Assembly (NCBI RefSeq): GCF_900167565.1
Contig: NZ_FUZV01000001.1
Coordinates: 1,899,001 to 1,963,000, forward strand
DNA length: 64,000 nucleotides
DNA from: Pseudoxanthomonas indica
GTDB lineage: Bacteria; Pseudomonadota; Gammaproteobacteria; Xanthomonadales; Xanthomonadaceae
Direction of reading: 5' to 3'
Part shown: piece by piece, positions 35,039-45,356 of the stretch
Numbering within the stretch: the first letter of the stretch is position 1
How the letters are laid out: the number at the start of each line of letters is the position of its first letter
Position numbers and translations under genes: made by a program
The notes under the pieces: generated by a model
Told to the model about the DNA's origin: nothing
Database searches by the model: none
What the model saw: the letters and a program-made list of their open reading frames with translations, nothing else

Positions 35039-36391
35039 ATGCATCATCTCGCGGTGTTGGCCGCTGCCTGTCTTGCCTGTTTGCTGTCGGCGCCGGCGGT
35101 GCGCGCGCAGACGCCCGTGGCCACGCAGGAAGGCTATGCCTACTGCAGTGTCACCGACACCGGCTCGGCACAGGCCAGGATCTGGGCCTCGCCCTCCTTT
35201 GCATTCCGCTACCGCAGCGATGATCCCGGCGGCTTCCAGCGCTTGAACGCCATCGCGGGCGACTTCCTGGCGCAGGTCAACGCGCTCGGCGGCGCAGGCA
35301 CCAAGACCTGCGAGTACGCGGCATCACGCGCCGATGCCGACGCCGCACGCGCACAGCATCGCGCGATCTGGGACAAGCGTGTCTACTTCGTCAAAATCGG
35401 CGATTGGCGCGAAGTGCCATGGACGCCGGCGCCCTGGGATCCTGCGCGGGAGGCAGCAGTACCCGCGCAACTGACCCGCTACTTCACCTGCAGCGCGGTG
35501 CAGACCGATGTGCCGGGACGCGTCGCCCGCAGTCGCGCTCTTGGCAGTCAGGTGTTCAGCGTCGATGTTCCCGGCAACGAACCGGCCAGCATGTATACAC
35601 GGGCGCTGGCCTACGCGGTGGAGTTCAAGGCGGTAGCGCTGGCGCATGGAGTGGCGGACGTAAACCCCAACTGCATTCCCTTCGATACGCGTGCCGAGGC
35701 CGACAAGTCGCTGCGCGATCAACGCCGGCTGCTGGATGGCTTCAATCAGGACTATCAGGAAATTGCCTGGACGCCTTCGCTCACAACGCCGGCGGCTTCC
35801 GGTGACGGTGCGTCGGTCAGCAGCGGCATGGCTTCGACTGCGCCATTGGCATCAAATGTTCCGATGACATCCAAGGCCGCAGCAACGGCGACTTCGAAGC
35901 CGCATTCCGAATCGCCGTCGCCATCGGAATCGCCACCGGAACCGCCGTCGCCATCAGCGTCAGCATCTGCGACCGCGCCTGTCGCAGCGTCTGTCCAGCC
36001 GGCCGCCACCGGCCACGACGCCGCGCTGTATTGCGCGGCCTTCGTCTCACGCACCAAGCCCACCGCCACCAGCTGGCGCGCGCCGGCGCAGGCGCAATCC
36101 GATGCCAGCACCGAGCCGACCCGATTGGCGGCGACGCTCGCGCGCTACCTGCAATCCGTGCAGCAGGCCAATCCCGGCAAATGGTTCGAGCTCAAGCCCG
36201 CCACCTGCTATCCCAACAACGCGGTGTTTGCCGGCGAGACGTTCTGCTTCACCGCCGAGTACAAGCACTTTGGCGGCATGCAATCGGCCGGCATGTTCTG
36301 CAACGCCTCGCGCGAGCAAATCGACAAGCGCGTGCTGGACATGGCCAAGGCCGACGGCGGTCATGCGCAGGTCGTCGCCTGGCCACAGTAA
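35039..36391 (+). CDS. Exported protein with three related approximately 100-residue domains, function unknown
   Basis: 450 residues from the ATG at 35039. A signal peptide ends near VRAQ. Three similar domains follow: 33-130 (YAYCSV ... KTCEY ... VPWTP), 147-248 (RYFTCSA ... NPNCIPF ... IAWTP) and 330-450 (ALYCAAF ... PATCYPN ... ). Each starts Y/F-x-C, has a second cysteine about 60-65 residues on, and a helical middle. A Ser/Pro/Ala-rich linker (252-328) separates the second and third. I do not recognise the family. The paired cysteines suggest one disulfide per domain. Confidence 0.7.
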   Translation: MHHLAVLAAACLACLLSAPAVRAQTPVATQEGYAYCSVTDTGSAQARIWASPSFAFRYRSDDPGGFQRLNAIAGDFLAQVNALGGAGTKTCEYAASRADADAARAQHRAIWDKRVYFVKIGDWREVPWTPAPWDPAREAAVPAQLTRYFTCSAVQTDVPGRVARSRALGSQVFSVDVPGNEPASMYTRALAYAVEFKAVALAHGVADVNPNCIPFDTRAEADKSLRDQRRLLDGFNQDYQEIAWTPSLTTPAASGDGASVSSGMASTAPLASNVPMTSKAAATATSKPHSESPSPSESPPEPPSPSASASATAPVAASVQPAATGHDAALYCAAFVSRTKPTATSWRAPAQAQSDASTEPTRLAATLARYLQSVQQANPGKWFELKPATCYPNNAVFAGETFCFTAEYKHFGGMQSAGMFCNASREQIDKRVLDMAKADGGHAQVVAWPQ

Positions 36392-36403
36392 GCGGCCACT
36401 GAC

Positions 36404-37177
36404 TCAGGCAAAGCCGCCATTGGCGCGCAGGATCTGCGCGTTGATCCAGCCGCCATCCGGACCGGCGAGAAAGCTGGCCACGGCGGCAATCTCTTCCGGC
36501 GTGCCCAGGCGCTCCAGCGGCGGCATCTTGGCAATGCGCTGGATCTGTTCCTCGGTCTTGCCGTGGAAGAACAGATCCGTGCCCACCGGACCCGGCGCGA
36601 TCGCGTTGACGGTGATGCCACGTCCGCGCAACTCGTTGGCCAGCACACGCACCAGTCCTTCCACACCGGCCTTGGAGGCGATGTAGGGGCCGTAGCTGGG
36701 AAACGCAGCGGCAATCACGCTGGTGGAGAACGCGATGATGCGCCCGCCTTCGCCCAGCTGTGCGGCTGCCTCGCCGAGCACGAGGAAGCTGCCGCGCAGG
36801 TTGGTGCGGATGACCTGATCGAAGGCGTCGATTTGATCCACCGCGATCGGCGCGTAAGGCATCACGCCCGCGCTGTTGATGACCACATCGATGCGGCCAA
36901 AGTGTTCGCGGGCCTGCGCGAACAGGCGCCGCACGTCGTCGGGCTCGGCCACATCCGCCTGCACCGCTATCGCGGCACGTCCTGCTGCGTGCAGCTCAGC
37001 CACCAGCGCTTCGGCGCGTTCCTGGTTGCCGGCGTAGTTGATGACCACGGCAAAGCCGTCGGCGGACAGGCGGCGGGCGATGGCGGCGCCGATGCCGCGC
37101 GAGGCGCCGGTAATCAGGGCCACGCGCGGCGTGTCCTGCTGGGCTGAGCGGTCGGGAAAGGCGGTGACGGTCGACAT
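36404..37177 (-). CDS. Short-chain dehydrogenase/reductase
   Basis: 257 residues from the ATG at 37177. NAD(P) motif TGASRGIG, NSAGVMPY, and the catalytic YGPYIASK (Tyr-x3-Lys) are present, then GPVGTDLF. Similar proteins are 3-oxoacyl-ACP-reductase-like. Substrate unknown. It is divergent from the LysR gene at 37282 with 104 bases between, the usual arrangement of a LysR regulator and its target. Confidence 0.9.
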   Translation of the reverse strand: MSTVTAFPDRSAQQDTPRVALITGASRGIGAAIARRLSADGFAVVINYAGNQERAEALVAELHAAGRAAIAVQADVAEPDDVRRLFAQAREHFGRIDVVINSAGVMPYAPIAVDQIDAFDQVIRTNLRGSFLVLGEAAAQLGEGGRIIAFSTSVIAAAFPSYGPYIASKAGVEGLVRVLANELRGRGITVNAIAPGPVGTDLFFHGKTEEQIQRIAKMPPLERLGTPEEIAAVASFLAGPDGGWINAQILRANGGFA

Positions 37178-37281
37178 GGGGGGCTCCGGTAGTGGACTGG
37201 AACCCAGTGTCGGCCGCAGCGGCATCGAGAAAAAGCCGCCGCACTTGCCAAGACTGTTCAAGCAGGGACAACAATAGGGGC

Positions 37282-38199
37282 ATGGACCGCCTCGAAACCC
37301 TGCGTTTGTTTGGCCGCGTTGTCGAGTTGGGCAGCTTTACCCGCGCGGCAGCCGAGCGGGATCTGCCGCGCGCCACGGCCACCCATGCCATCCAGCAACT
37401 CGAAGCCCGGCTGGGCACGCGCCTGCTCGAGCGCACCACCCGCCACGTGCGCCCCACCGTCGATGGCCAGGCCTACTACCAGCGCTGCATGGCGGTGCTG
37501 GCCGAACTGGACGATGCCGAGGCTGCGCTCGATCCCGGCACACGCCCGCGCGGCAGCCTGCGCCTGGATCTGCATGGCAGCCATGCCACCCGGGTGATCC
37601 TGCCGCATATCGGCGACTTCCATCGCCGCTATCCGGACATCGAGCTGGTGATCAGCAGCGGCGACCGGCTGGTGGATCTGGTCCGCGAAGGCATCGATTG
37701 CGTGGTGCGTGCCGGCCAGTTGCGCGACTCCAGCCTGGTCGCGCGGCGCCTGACCGTGCTGCCGGAAGTGATCTGCGCCAGCCCCGACTACCTGCGCGAA
37801 CACGGCGTACCCGTGCATCCGGATGAGCTGACACAGCATCACGCGGTGGGCTTTTTCGCCAGCCAGGACGATCGCGCCTATCCGTTCGAACTGATCATCG
37901 ATGGCCAGCTTCGCAGCTACCAGCCCGGCGGCTGGATGCGGGTCAACGATGCCGAGTGCTATGTGGCCTGCGCGTTGCAGGGCTGCGGCCTGGTGCAGTT
38001 GCCGCGCTTCCGGGTGGAGGAACAGCTGCGCAGCGGCGTGCTGGTGGAGGTGTTGGGCGGCTGGTCGGCGCCGGGCCTGCCGGTGTCGGTGCTGTATCCG
38101 CAGCATCGGCAGTTGTCGCCACGGGTACGGGTGTTCGTCGACTGGGTGGTGGAGATCTACGCGGCCCGCTTCGGCCCGCTCACGCCCGCCAACCTCTAG
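37282..38199 (+). CDS. LysR-family transcriptional regulator
   Basis: 305 residues. The N-terminal helix-turn-helix is MDRLETLRLFGRVVELGSFTRAAAERDLPRATATHAIQQLEARLG, followed by RTTRHVRPT. The rest is the periplasmic-binding-like effector domain (GSLRLDLHGSHATRVILP). It is divergently transcribed from the SDR gene, which it probably regulates. The effector is unknown. Confidence 0.9.
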   Translation: MDRLETLRLFGRVVELGSFTRAAAERDLPRATATHAIQQLEARLGTRLLERTTRHVRPTVDGQAYYQRCMAVLAELDDAEAALDPGTRPRGSLRLDLHGSHATRVILPHIGDFHRRYPDIELVISSGDRLVDLVREGIDCVVRAGQLRDSSLVARRLTVLPEVICASPDYLREHGVPVHPDELTQHHAVGFFASQDDRAYPFELIIDGQLRSYQPGGWMRVNDAECYVACALQGCGLVQLPRFRVEEQLRSGVLVEVLGGWSAPGLPVSVLYPQHRQLSPRVRVFVDWVVEIYAARFGPLTPANL

Positions 38200-38230
38200 A
38201 CTGGGCGTGCCCTCCCCTACCGCTGCGGCC

Positions 38231-39082
38231 ATGCGCCACGAACATATCCTCACCCTGTCCTGCCCGGATCGCACCGGCATCGTCTATCGCGTGACCGGGC
38301 TGCTGTTCGAATCGGACTGCAACATCGTCGATGCGCAGCAGTTTGGCGATGAGGAGACCGGGCGCTTCTTCTTGCGCGTGCATTTCGATATGCCGGACCG
38401 CGCCGCGCTCTCGGCCTTGCAGCAGCGCTTTGCCGAACTGGGCCAGGCTTATGCCATGGACTGGCAGATCCACGATGCGCGTCAGCGCGCGCGTCTGCTG
38501 GTGCTGGTCAGCAAACAGGGCCATTGCCTCAACGATCTGCTGTTTCGCGCGCACAGCCGCCAGCTGCCCGTGGACATCGCCGCGGTGGCGTCCAACCACA
38601 CCGACTTCGCCGCGCTTGCTGCTTCCTATGGTGTGCCGTTCCATCACCTGCCGGTCGACCACGACAACCGGCCTGCACAGGAGGCCGCGCTGCTGGATCT
38701 GATTGAGCGCGAGCGCATCGATCTGGTGGTGCTGGCGCGCTACATGCAGATTCTTTCCAGCGATCTGTGTTCTGCCCTGGCCGGGCGCGCCATCAACATC
38801 CACCACAGCTTCCTGCCCAGCTTCAAGGGCGCCCAGCCTTATCACCAGGCGCACCAGCGCGGGGTCAAGATCATCGGCGCCACGGCCCACTACGTCACGC
38901 CGGATCTGGACGAAGGCCCGATCATCGAACAGGACATCGCGCGGGTGGATCACGCCATGACGCCGCGCGATCTGGTGCGGGTCGGCAGCGACATCGAATC
39001 GCTGGTGCTGGCGCGCGCAGTGCGCCGCCACGTCGAGCATCGCATCCTGTTGAACGGCCATCGCACGGTGGTGTTCCGCTGA
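38231..39082 (+). CDS. purU: Formyltetrahydrofolate deformylase
   Basis: 283 residues. An N-terminal ACT domain (ILTLSCPDRTGIVYRVTGLL) precedes a formyltransferase-fold catalytic domain with NIHHSFLPSFKGAQPY and GATAHYVTPDLDEGPIIEQD (conserved Asn/His/Asp). It hydrolyses 10-formyl-THF to formate and THF, supplying formate for PurT and keeping one-carbon pools in balance. Confidence 0.93.
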   Translation: MRHEHILTLSCPDRTGIVYRVTGLLFESDCNIVDAQQFGDEETGRFFLRVHFDMPDRAALSALQQRFAELGQAYAMDWQIHDARQRARLLVLVSKQGHCLNDLLFRAHSRQLPVDIAAVASNHTDFAALAASYGVPFHHLPVDHDNRPAQEAALLDLIERERIDLVVLARYMQILSSDLCSALAGRAINIHHSFLPSFKGAQPYHQAHQRGVKIIGATAHYVTPDLDEGPIIEQDIARVDHAMTPRDLVRVGSDIESLVLARAVRRHVEHRILLNGHRTVVFR

Positions 39083-39097
39083 CGGCAGTCGCGTTGC

Positions 39098-39883
39098 CTA
39101 CAGCCCCAGCCAGATCCGCAGTGGATGCGCGGGGTCGGCGAGCAGGCGGATCGCCAATGCAATCGACACGGTCACCAGCAGCGGTTTGATGATCCGCGCG
39201 CCCTGCTTCATCGCAAAGCGCGAGCCCAGGTGGGCGCCGATGAACTGACCGGCGCCCATCACCAGGCCGACCTTCCACAACACCGATCCGGTGAGCAGAA
39301 ACACCGCGAACGCGCCGACGTTGGAACCGAAGTTGAGGAACTTGGTGTGCGCCGTGGCCTTGAGCAGTCCGTAACCGGCCAACGCCACGAAACCCAGCAT
39401 CAGGAACGAGCCGGTGCCCGGCCCGAACATGCCATCGTAGAAGCCAATCACCGGCACGAAGCCGAACGCGAACGCGTGCTCGCTCATGCGCCGGTGCCGA
39501 TCGACCGAACCCAGGTTCGGCTTCAGGCCAAAGTAGATGGCGATGGCAATCAGCAGGAACGGCAGCACCAGCTTCAACCAGTCGGCCGGGATCAGCGTGG
39601 CCAGCAGCGCGCCCAACACCGCTCCCGCCGCCGCGCACAAGGCCATGGGTCCTTGCTGTTTCAGATCGACATGGCCGTGGCGCGCGTAGCTCCAGCTGGC
39701 CGAGCCCGAGCCGAACAGCGATTGCAGTTTGTTGGTGCCCAGCGCCTGCAATGGCGGGATGCCGGCCAACAGCATGGCCGGGATGGTGACCATGCCGCCG
39801 CCGCCGGCAATGGCGTCGATGAAACCGGCAAGCAGGCCCGCCAGGAACAGCCAACACAGGATCTGCAGGGTTGCTTCGAACAT
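39098..39883 (-). CDS. TSUP-family (TauE/SafE) membrane permease
   Basis: 261 residues with about eight membrane segments. The N-terminal GFIDAIAGGGGMVTIPAML and GTNKLQSLFGS are typical of the TauE/SafE family, as is the second-half GFYDGMFGPGTGSFLML. Members move sulfonates, sulfite or other sulfur-containing or organic anions. Substrate unknown. Convergent with purU. Confidence 0.9.
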   Translation of the reverse strand: MFEATLQILCWLFLAGLLAGFIDAIAGGGGMVTIPAMLLAGIPPLQALGTNKLQSLFGSGSASWSYARHGHVDLKQQGPMALCAAAGAVLGALLATLIPADWLKLVLPFLLIAIAIYFGLKPNLGSVDRHRRMSEHAFAFGFVPVIGFYDGMFGPGTGSFLMLGFVALAGYGLLKATAHTKFLNFGSNVGAFAVFLLTGSVLWKVGLVMGAGQFIGAHLGSRFAMKQGARIIKPLLVTVSIALAIRLLADPAHPLRIWLGL

Positions 39884-40045
39884 CGGGGCACCAGCATCGG
39901 GACACCAGGAAGGAGAGCTGTCCCTGGATGCCGCGGCTTCGCTGGAACAGAGAGAATTCTAAGATATCGCCGCGATGATTCCGCGCGCGGCCGTCTCGCC
40001 CGTTCCAGCTGATAGCATCCGGCTGTCTTCTTACCGGGGTAGGCA

Positions 40046-41368
40046 ATGCGCGCATCACTGGCTTTGGCAGTGTCCCTGTCGTTGGCGTCGTGGCTGGCCA
40101 CGCCCGCCATGGCGGCGCAATCCGACGCGCAGCGTCCGGAGGTCGATGTCGCGGCGCAACGCCTGCACGACAAGCTGGTGGGCTGGCGTCGCGACTTCCA
40201 CGCCCATCCGGAACTGTCCAACCGCGAGGAGCGCACCGCCGCCAAGGTTGCCGAACACCTGCGCGCGCTGGGCTTGAAGCCGAAAACCGGCGTGGCCCAT
40301 CACGGCGTGACCGCGGTGATCAAAGGCGGCAAGCCCGGCCCGCGCATTGCCCTTCGCGCCGACATGGATGCCTTGCCCGTCACCGAACAAACCGGGCTGC
40401 CGTTTGCTTCCAAGGCGACGTCCACCTATCGCGGCGAGGCGGTCGGCGTGATGCATGCCTGCGGCCACGATGCGCATACCGGCATCCTGATGGCGGTGGC
40501 CGAAGCGTTGGTGGCGATGCGCGAGAATCTGCCCGGCGAGGTGCTGTTGATTTTCCAGCCGGCCGAGGAAGGTCCGCCCGCCGGTGAGGAAGGTGGCGCC
40601 GGCATGATGCTCAAGCAGGGCCTGTTTGCCGACTTCAAGCCCGACGCGGTGTTCGGCCTGCATGTCTTCTCGACGATACCGGTGGGCCAGATCGGCGTGC
40701 GCCAGGGTCCGCTGATGGCCGCCTCGGATCGCTTCAGCATCCGCATGCTGGGCCGGCAGACGCACGGCTCGCGGCCCTGGAGTGGCATCGATCCGATCGT
40801 GGCCATGGCCGATTTGATCGGCAGCGCGCAGACCATCGTCAGCCGTCGCACCGATATCTCGAAACTACCGGCCGTGGTGACCTTTGGCGCCATCAAGGGC
40901 GGCATCCGCTACAACATCATTCCTGACGACGTCGAAGTGCTGGGCACCATCCGCACGTTTGATGAAGGTGTGCGGCAGAAGATCTTCGCCGACCTGGAGA
41001 ATGTCTCCACCCACGTCGCCGCGGCGCATGGCGCGCGTGCGGAGGTGAACATCGAAAGCCACGATGGCAATCCGCCGACCATCAACGATCCCGCGCTGAC
41101 CGCACGGATGCTGCCCAGCCTGCAGGCTACGGTGGGCGCGGACAATGTCATCGAGCCCTCGTTGCAGATGGGCTCGGAGGACTTTTCGCTGTACGGGCAG
41201 CAGGTGCCGGCGATGTTCTTCTTCGTGGGTTCGACGTCGGCGGGCATCGATCCGGTCACCGCGCCCAGCAACCATTCGCCCAAATTCCTGCTCGATGAGC
41301 AGGCGCTGGATGTGGGCTTCCGCGCGTTGATGCAGGTCTCGCTGGACTACTTGAACGCCGGCCACTAA
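40046..41368 (+). CDS. Exported M20-family amidohydrolase
   Basis: 440 residues. A signal peptide ends near MAAQ. The M20 motifs are present: ALRADMDALPV, MHACGHDAHTG (metal ligands), FQPAEEGP, and the dimerisation-domain block GAIKGGIRYNIIPDDVEVLGTIRTFDE. Members hydrolyse N-acyl amino acids or hippurate. Periplasmic location suggests use of extracellular amides. Three exported or acyl-amide enzymes (this, the linear amide hydrolase and the FeeM-like synthase) lie in the same 21-kb stretch; whether they act on the same compound is speculation. Confidence 0.92.
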   Translation: MRASLALAVSLSLASWLATPAMAAQSDAQRPEVDVAAQRLHDKLVGWRRDFHAHPELSNREERTAAKVAEHLRALGLKPKTGVAHHGVTAVIKGGKPGPRIALRADMDALPVTEQTGLPFASKATSTYRGEAVGVMHACGHDAHTGILMAVAEALVAMRENLPGEVLLIFQPAEEGPPAGEEGGAGMMLKQGLFADFKPDAVFGLHVFSTIPVGQIGVRQGPLMAASDRFSIRMLGRQTHGSRPWSGIDPIVAMADLIGSAQTIVSRRTDISKLPAVVTFGAIKGGIRYNIIPDDVEVLGTIRTFDEGVRQKIFADLENVSTHVAAAHGARAEVNIESHDGNPPTINDPALTARMLPSLQATVGADNVIEPSLQMGSEDFSLYGQQVPAMFFFVGSTSAGIDPVTAPSNHSPKFLLDEQALDVGFRALMQVSLDYLNAGH

Positions 41369-41428
41369 GTCATCGGCCGGGCGGGTCGCTGCACCGCGCC
41401 TGCGTGGACGCGGGCAGCGCCGTCCGGG

Positions 41429-41878
41429 TCAGCGCACTTCCACGTCCAGGCGGACTTCGTCGGCAGGCGCCACCTCGCGTTCCCAGGGTCGGCGATACAC
41501 CAGGTGCAGCGTGGTCCGGCCGGGCTTTGCGCCGACAAAACGGAAGCGCGCCGTCTGCGAAGCCCCGACCATCGGCGGGTCGCTGCTGGCGACCGCCGCG
41601 GCTTCCGGCGGCGTCTGCCGAGCCAGGATGGGCGCGCCATCGGCCTCGATTTCCCAGCTGTAGCCGGTACTCGGGTTGCCGGGCAACGCCAGGTCGATCG
41701 CCTCGCCTACCGCAAGCAGGCGCATCGACGAGGGTGCGTCGCGCTGGCTTGCGCTGGCCGCCGTCGGCACCGGCGTCTCCGCAGGACGGACCTGTGCCGC
41801 TGGCTGTGCGGCACAGGCCACCAGCGCGGTCACCAGGCAGGTGGCCAGGACGAGGAAGCGGGTATTCATGCTTGTCAT
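41429..41878 (-). CDS. Chagasin/I42-like cysteine-protease-inhibitor lipoprotein
   Basis: 149 residues, with an alternative start at the ATG at 41869. The signal peptide ends LVAC, a lipobox. The mature domain has the chagasin-type loops NPSTGYSW and a later RPWE, with ASQTARFRFVGAKPG between. These are the three inhibitor loops of the I42 family, which blocks papain-like cysteine proteases. Together with the I78-like protein at 34.6 kb this gives two candidate inhibitors in the window. Confidence 0.8.
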   Translation of the reverse strand: MTSMNTRFLVLATCLVTALVACAAQPAAQVRPAETPVPTAASASQRDAPSSMRLLAVGEAIDLALPGNPSTGYSWEIEADGAPILARQTPPEAAAVASSDPPMVGASQTARFRFVGAKPGRTTLHLVYRRPWEREVAPADEVRLDVEVR

Positions 41879-41922
41879 GACATTGGTCAGGAGCGCGGTG
41901 GTGAGCGGATTAAACTACCAAG

Positions 41923-42738
41923 ATGAGTACTCCTGAAGAATCCCTGCTGGGTCGCGACGTCACCTACCCCGACCATTACGACCCCAGCCTGTTGTTCCCG
42001 ATTCCACGCCAGGCCGCGCGCGATTCGCTGGGTTTGAGCGGGGACGCGCTGCCGTTCATCGGTCACGACCGCTGGCATGGCTACGAGTTGAGCTGGCTGG
42101 ATGCGCGTGGCAAGCCGCGCGTGGCCACCGCCACGTTCACCGTGCCTTGCACCTCGTCCAACCTGATTGAATCCAAGTCGTTCAAGCTCTTCCTCAATTC
42201 GCTCAACAACGCGCGCTTCAACAGCGATGCAGCGGTGCTGGATTGCCTGCGCACGGATTTGTCCGCGCGCGCCGGCGCCGACATCGAGGTGACGTTCGGG
42301 CTGCCGCCGATGGCCGAATACCCGGAAGGCGATTCGCTGGACGATCTGGACGTGGAGATTGATCACTACGGTCCGCCGCGCGCCGACGGCCTGCTGGTCG
42401 ATCCCAGCGAGCGGGTGCAGGAAGTGCTGCGTTCGGCGCTGCTGAAATCCAACTGCCCGGTCACCGGGCAACCGGATTGGGCCACGGTGATCATCCGTTA
42501 TGCCGGTCCACGCATCGACCGCAACGAACTGCTGCGTTACCTGATCAGCTTCCGCAACCACGCCGAGTTCCACGAGCACTGCGTCGAGCGCATCTACAGT
42601 GATCTGATGGCGCACTGCCAGCCCGAGTGGGTGTCGGTGGAGGCGCGTTACACCCGCCGCGGTGGCCTGGACATCAATCCCTGGCGTGCCTCGCCGGGCG
42701 TCGCCGCACCGGTGGCGCTGCGTGAGAACCGCCAGTAG
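41923..42738 (+). CDS. queF: NADPH-dependent 7-cyano-7-deazaguanine reductase
   Basis: 271 residues of the long (YqcD-like) form. [11 protein letters not shown] is the QueF motif, and [12 protein letters not shown] carries the catalytic cysteine with Asp seven positions on. It reduces preQ0 to preQ1 in queuosine biosynthesis. No other queuosine gene is adjacent. The upstream gap is short and shows no preQ1 riboswitch. Confidence 0.95.
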   Translation: MSTPEESLLGRDVTYPDHYDPSLLFPIPRQAARDSLGLSGDALPFIGHDRWHGYELSWLDARGKPRVATATFTVPCTSSNLIESKSFKLFLNSLNNARFNSDAAVLDCLRTDLSARAGADIEVTFGLPPMAEYPEGDSLDDLDVEIDHYGPPRADGLLVDPSERVQEVLRSALLKSNCPVTGQPDWATVIIRYAGPRIDRNELLRYLISFRNHAEFHEHCVERIYSDLMAHCQPEWVSVEARYTRRGGLDINPWRASPGVAAPVALRENRQ

Positions 42739-42849
42739 TCACCCAGGTGAAGCGCTTCCCGCGTTTTCACGCCGGCGGCATGGTTTCTTAACAGACGCCA
42801 TGCAAGGCTAGCCCGTCCTCCCCGATCCGGCACGGAAGGTTGGCTGTCC

Positions 42850-43155
42850 ATGAGCAACGAGAAGAAGGCGGATTTTTCAGACGTCAGTGCGAAAGTCGAT
42901 TCGACCGAGCAGATAGTCCCGAAGGCGGACTTCTCCGACGTCTCGGCCAAGGTCGACAGTACCGAGCAGATTGTCGGCGAGCAGAGCTACACCATCGGCA
43001 AGGGCGACACCCTGTCCAAGATTGCCAAGGATCACTACGGCAACGCCAATGCGTGGAAGCAGATTTTCGAGGCCAATCGCGATGTCATCGACGATCCCGA
43101 TCGCGTGTTTCCGGGCCAGGTGATCCGCTTGCCGCCCAAGGACAGCCTGGCCTAG
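42850..43155 (+). CDS. LysM-domain protein with duplicated N-terminal peptide
   Basis: 101 residues, no signal peptide. The N-terminal part contains an exact 18-residue repeat, K6-V23 and K25-V42 (KADFSDVSAKVDSTEQIV), with period 19. The C-terminal half is a LysM domain (SYTIGKGDTLSKIAKDHYGN and KQIFEANRD to PGQVIRLP), close to that of the E. coli cytoplasmic potassium-binding protein Kbp (YgaU). Lacking Kbp's BON domain, it could bind a ligand in the cytoplasm or a partner protein. Function not known. Confidence 0.85.
   Translation: MSNEKKADFSDVSAKVDSTEQIVPKADFSDVSAKVDSTEQIVGEQSYTIGKGDTLSKIAKDHYGNANAWKQIFEANRDVIDDPDRVFPGQVIRLPPKDSLA
42865..42975 (+). repeat. In-frame 57-bp period duplication inside the LysM gene
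   Basis: Two 54-base units (42865-42918 and 42922-42975) encode the same 18 residues. They differ at 13 bases in 9 codons, all synonymous. The first copy has AT-rich and rarer codons (tca, ttt, aaa, ata) while the second follows the GC-rich usage of the window. Confidence 0.9.
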
Positions 43156-43212
43156 CCGCTGCCGCGGTTGCGCCGTCCGATTCCCGCTCGCTTCCTCCCA
43201 AGGATTGAACCC

Positions 43213-43701
43213 ATGAAGACGAACCGCATTTCGTACGCCCTGATGATTGCGCTGGCCGGCACCGTGGCGCTGGCCGCGTGCAAGAAGAAAGAAGAGCCCG
43301 TGGCCGCTCCCGTGGTGACCGAACCGGCGCCGGCGCCGACTCCGCCGCCGCCTGAACCCGCACCGGCACCCGCCGTGAGCACGACCAGCGTCACCGTGGG
43401 TACCTCCGCCGCCGCGGATCGCTCGGTGATGGCTGCTTCCGCGTTCACGCCCAAGGACAAGATCGTGGTGTCGGTGAAGACCGATGCGGCGGTGCCTGCC
43501 AATGCCACCATCGATGCCAAGCTGACCTATCAGGATGGCCAGGTGGCCGGGCAGAAGACCGCCACCGTGGTGGCCTCCGATGCCGGCACGACCAACATCG
43601 AATTCACCAAGGCCACGCCGTGGCCGGCCGGCAAGTACAAGGTCGATGTGACCGTCAACGGCCAGGCCGCCGGCATGTCGCAGGAAATCGAAATCAAGTA
43701 A
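43213..43701 (+). CDS. Lipoprotein of unknown function
   Basis: 162 residues from the ATG at 43213. Signal peptide ends LAAC with Cys23 as lipidation site, then a Pro/Ala-rich tether (APVVTEPAPAPTPPPPEPAP). The C-terminal domain (from about 80) looks like a beta sandwich: KIVVSVKTDAAVPANATIDAKLTYQDG and WPAGKYKVDVTVNGQAAG. Family not recognised. Its terminator adjoins the second repeat element. Confidence 0.75.
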   Translation: MKTNRISYALMIALAGTVALAACKKKEEPVAAPVVTEPAPAPTPPPPEPAPAPAVSTTSVTVGTSAAADRSVMAASAFTPKDKIVVSVKTDAAVPANATIDAKLTYQDGQVAGQKTATVVASDAGTTNIEFTKATPWPAGKYKVDVTVNGQAAGMSQEIEIK

Positions 43702-43735
43702 CTCCCCCCTCTCTCCCACCCAGGTGGGCAAGCTC

Positions 43736-43770
43736 GGGCGTGGTGCGAAAGCATCACGCCCTTTTTTTTT
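43736..43770 (+). terminator. Rho-independent terminator after the lipoprotein gene
   Basis: GGGCGTGGTGC (43736-43746) and GCATCACGCCC (43751-43761) form an 11-bp stem with one G-T pair and a GAAA loop. Nine Ts follow (43762-43770). It lies 35 bases past the stop of the 43213 gene and marks the start of the repeat element. Confidence 0.9.
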
Positions 43771-43885
43771 CGGCTACGCCTCAAAAACCCAAAGTTTGCT
43801 TTGCAAACTTCGGGCCCCGCTATGTGCTTCCACACCCCCATTCGCGCTGCGCGCGAATCGCCCCCTGACTCAGGGGGGCTGGTTT
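43736..43885. repeat. Multi-hairpin intergenic repeat element, copy B (inverted)
   Basis: Copy B of the element at 19488-19637, in opposite orientation. Reading the minus strand: CCCCCTGA/TCAGGGGG, ATTCGCGC/GCGCGAAT, CCCGAAGTTTGC/GCAAACTTTGGG with AAA loop, and TTTTT..GGC/GCC..AAAAA with GTA loop, followed by the 11-bp terminator-like stem. Loops and stems line up with copy A, and most changes in the stems are paired. It occupies half of the 304-base gap; the remaining 120 bases before icd hold no feature I can name apart from a ribosome-binding site. Confidence 0.8.
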
Positions 43886-44005
43886 GGGCATTGGTCGGCT
43901 TTGCCGTGAGCCCAGGAAATCGCGACAATGGGGGTCCGCTTCATCCTTTGCTGTTCAATACCGGCGCGTATCCCCCGATGTGCGTCTTCAACCGGGAGCA
44001 GTTCC

Positions 44006-45334
<1,329 letters not shown>

Positions 45335-45356
45335 GGCCGGATCGCGGCACATCGAC

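Noticed and set aside
36404..37177. SDR gene as fabG of the fatty-acid pathway
   Set aside because: No neighbouring fab genes, and it faces a LysR regulator; the reaction cannot be fixed from the sequence.
42778..42803. GCATGG/CCATGC inverted repeat upstream of the LysM gene
   Set aside because: Only six bases per arm with a 14-base spacer; expected by chance in this composition and no regulator is implied.
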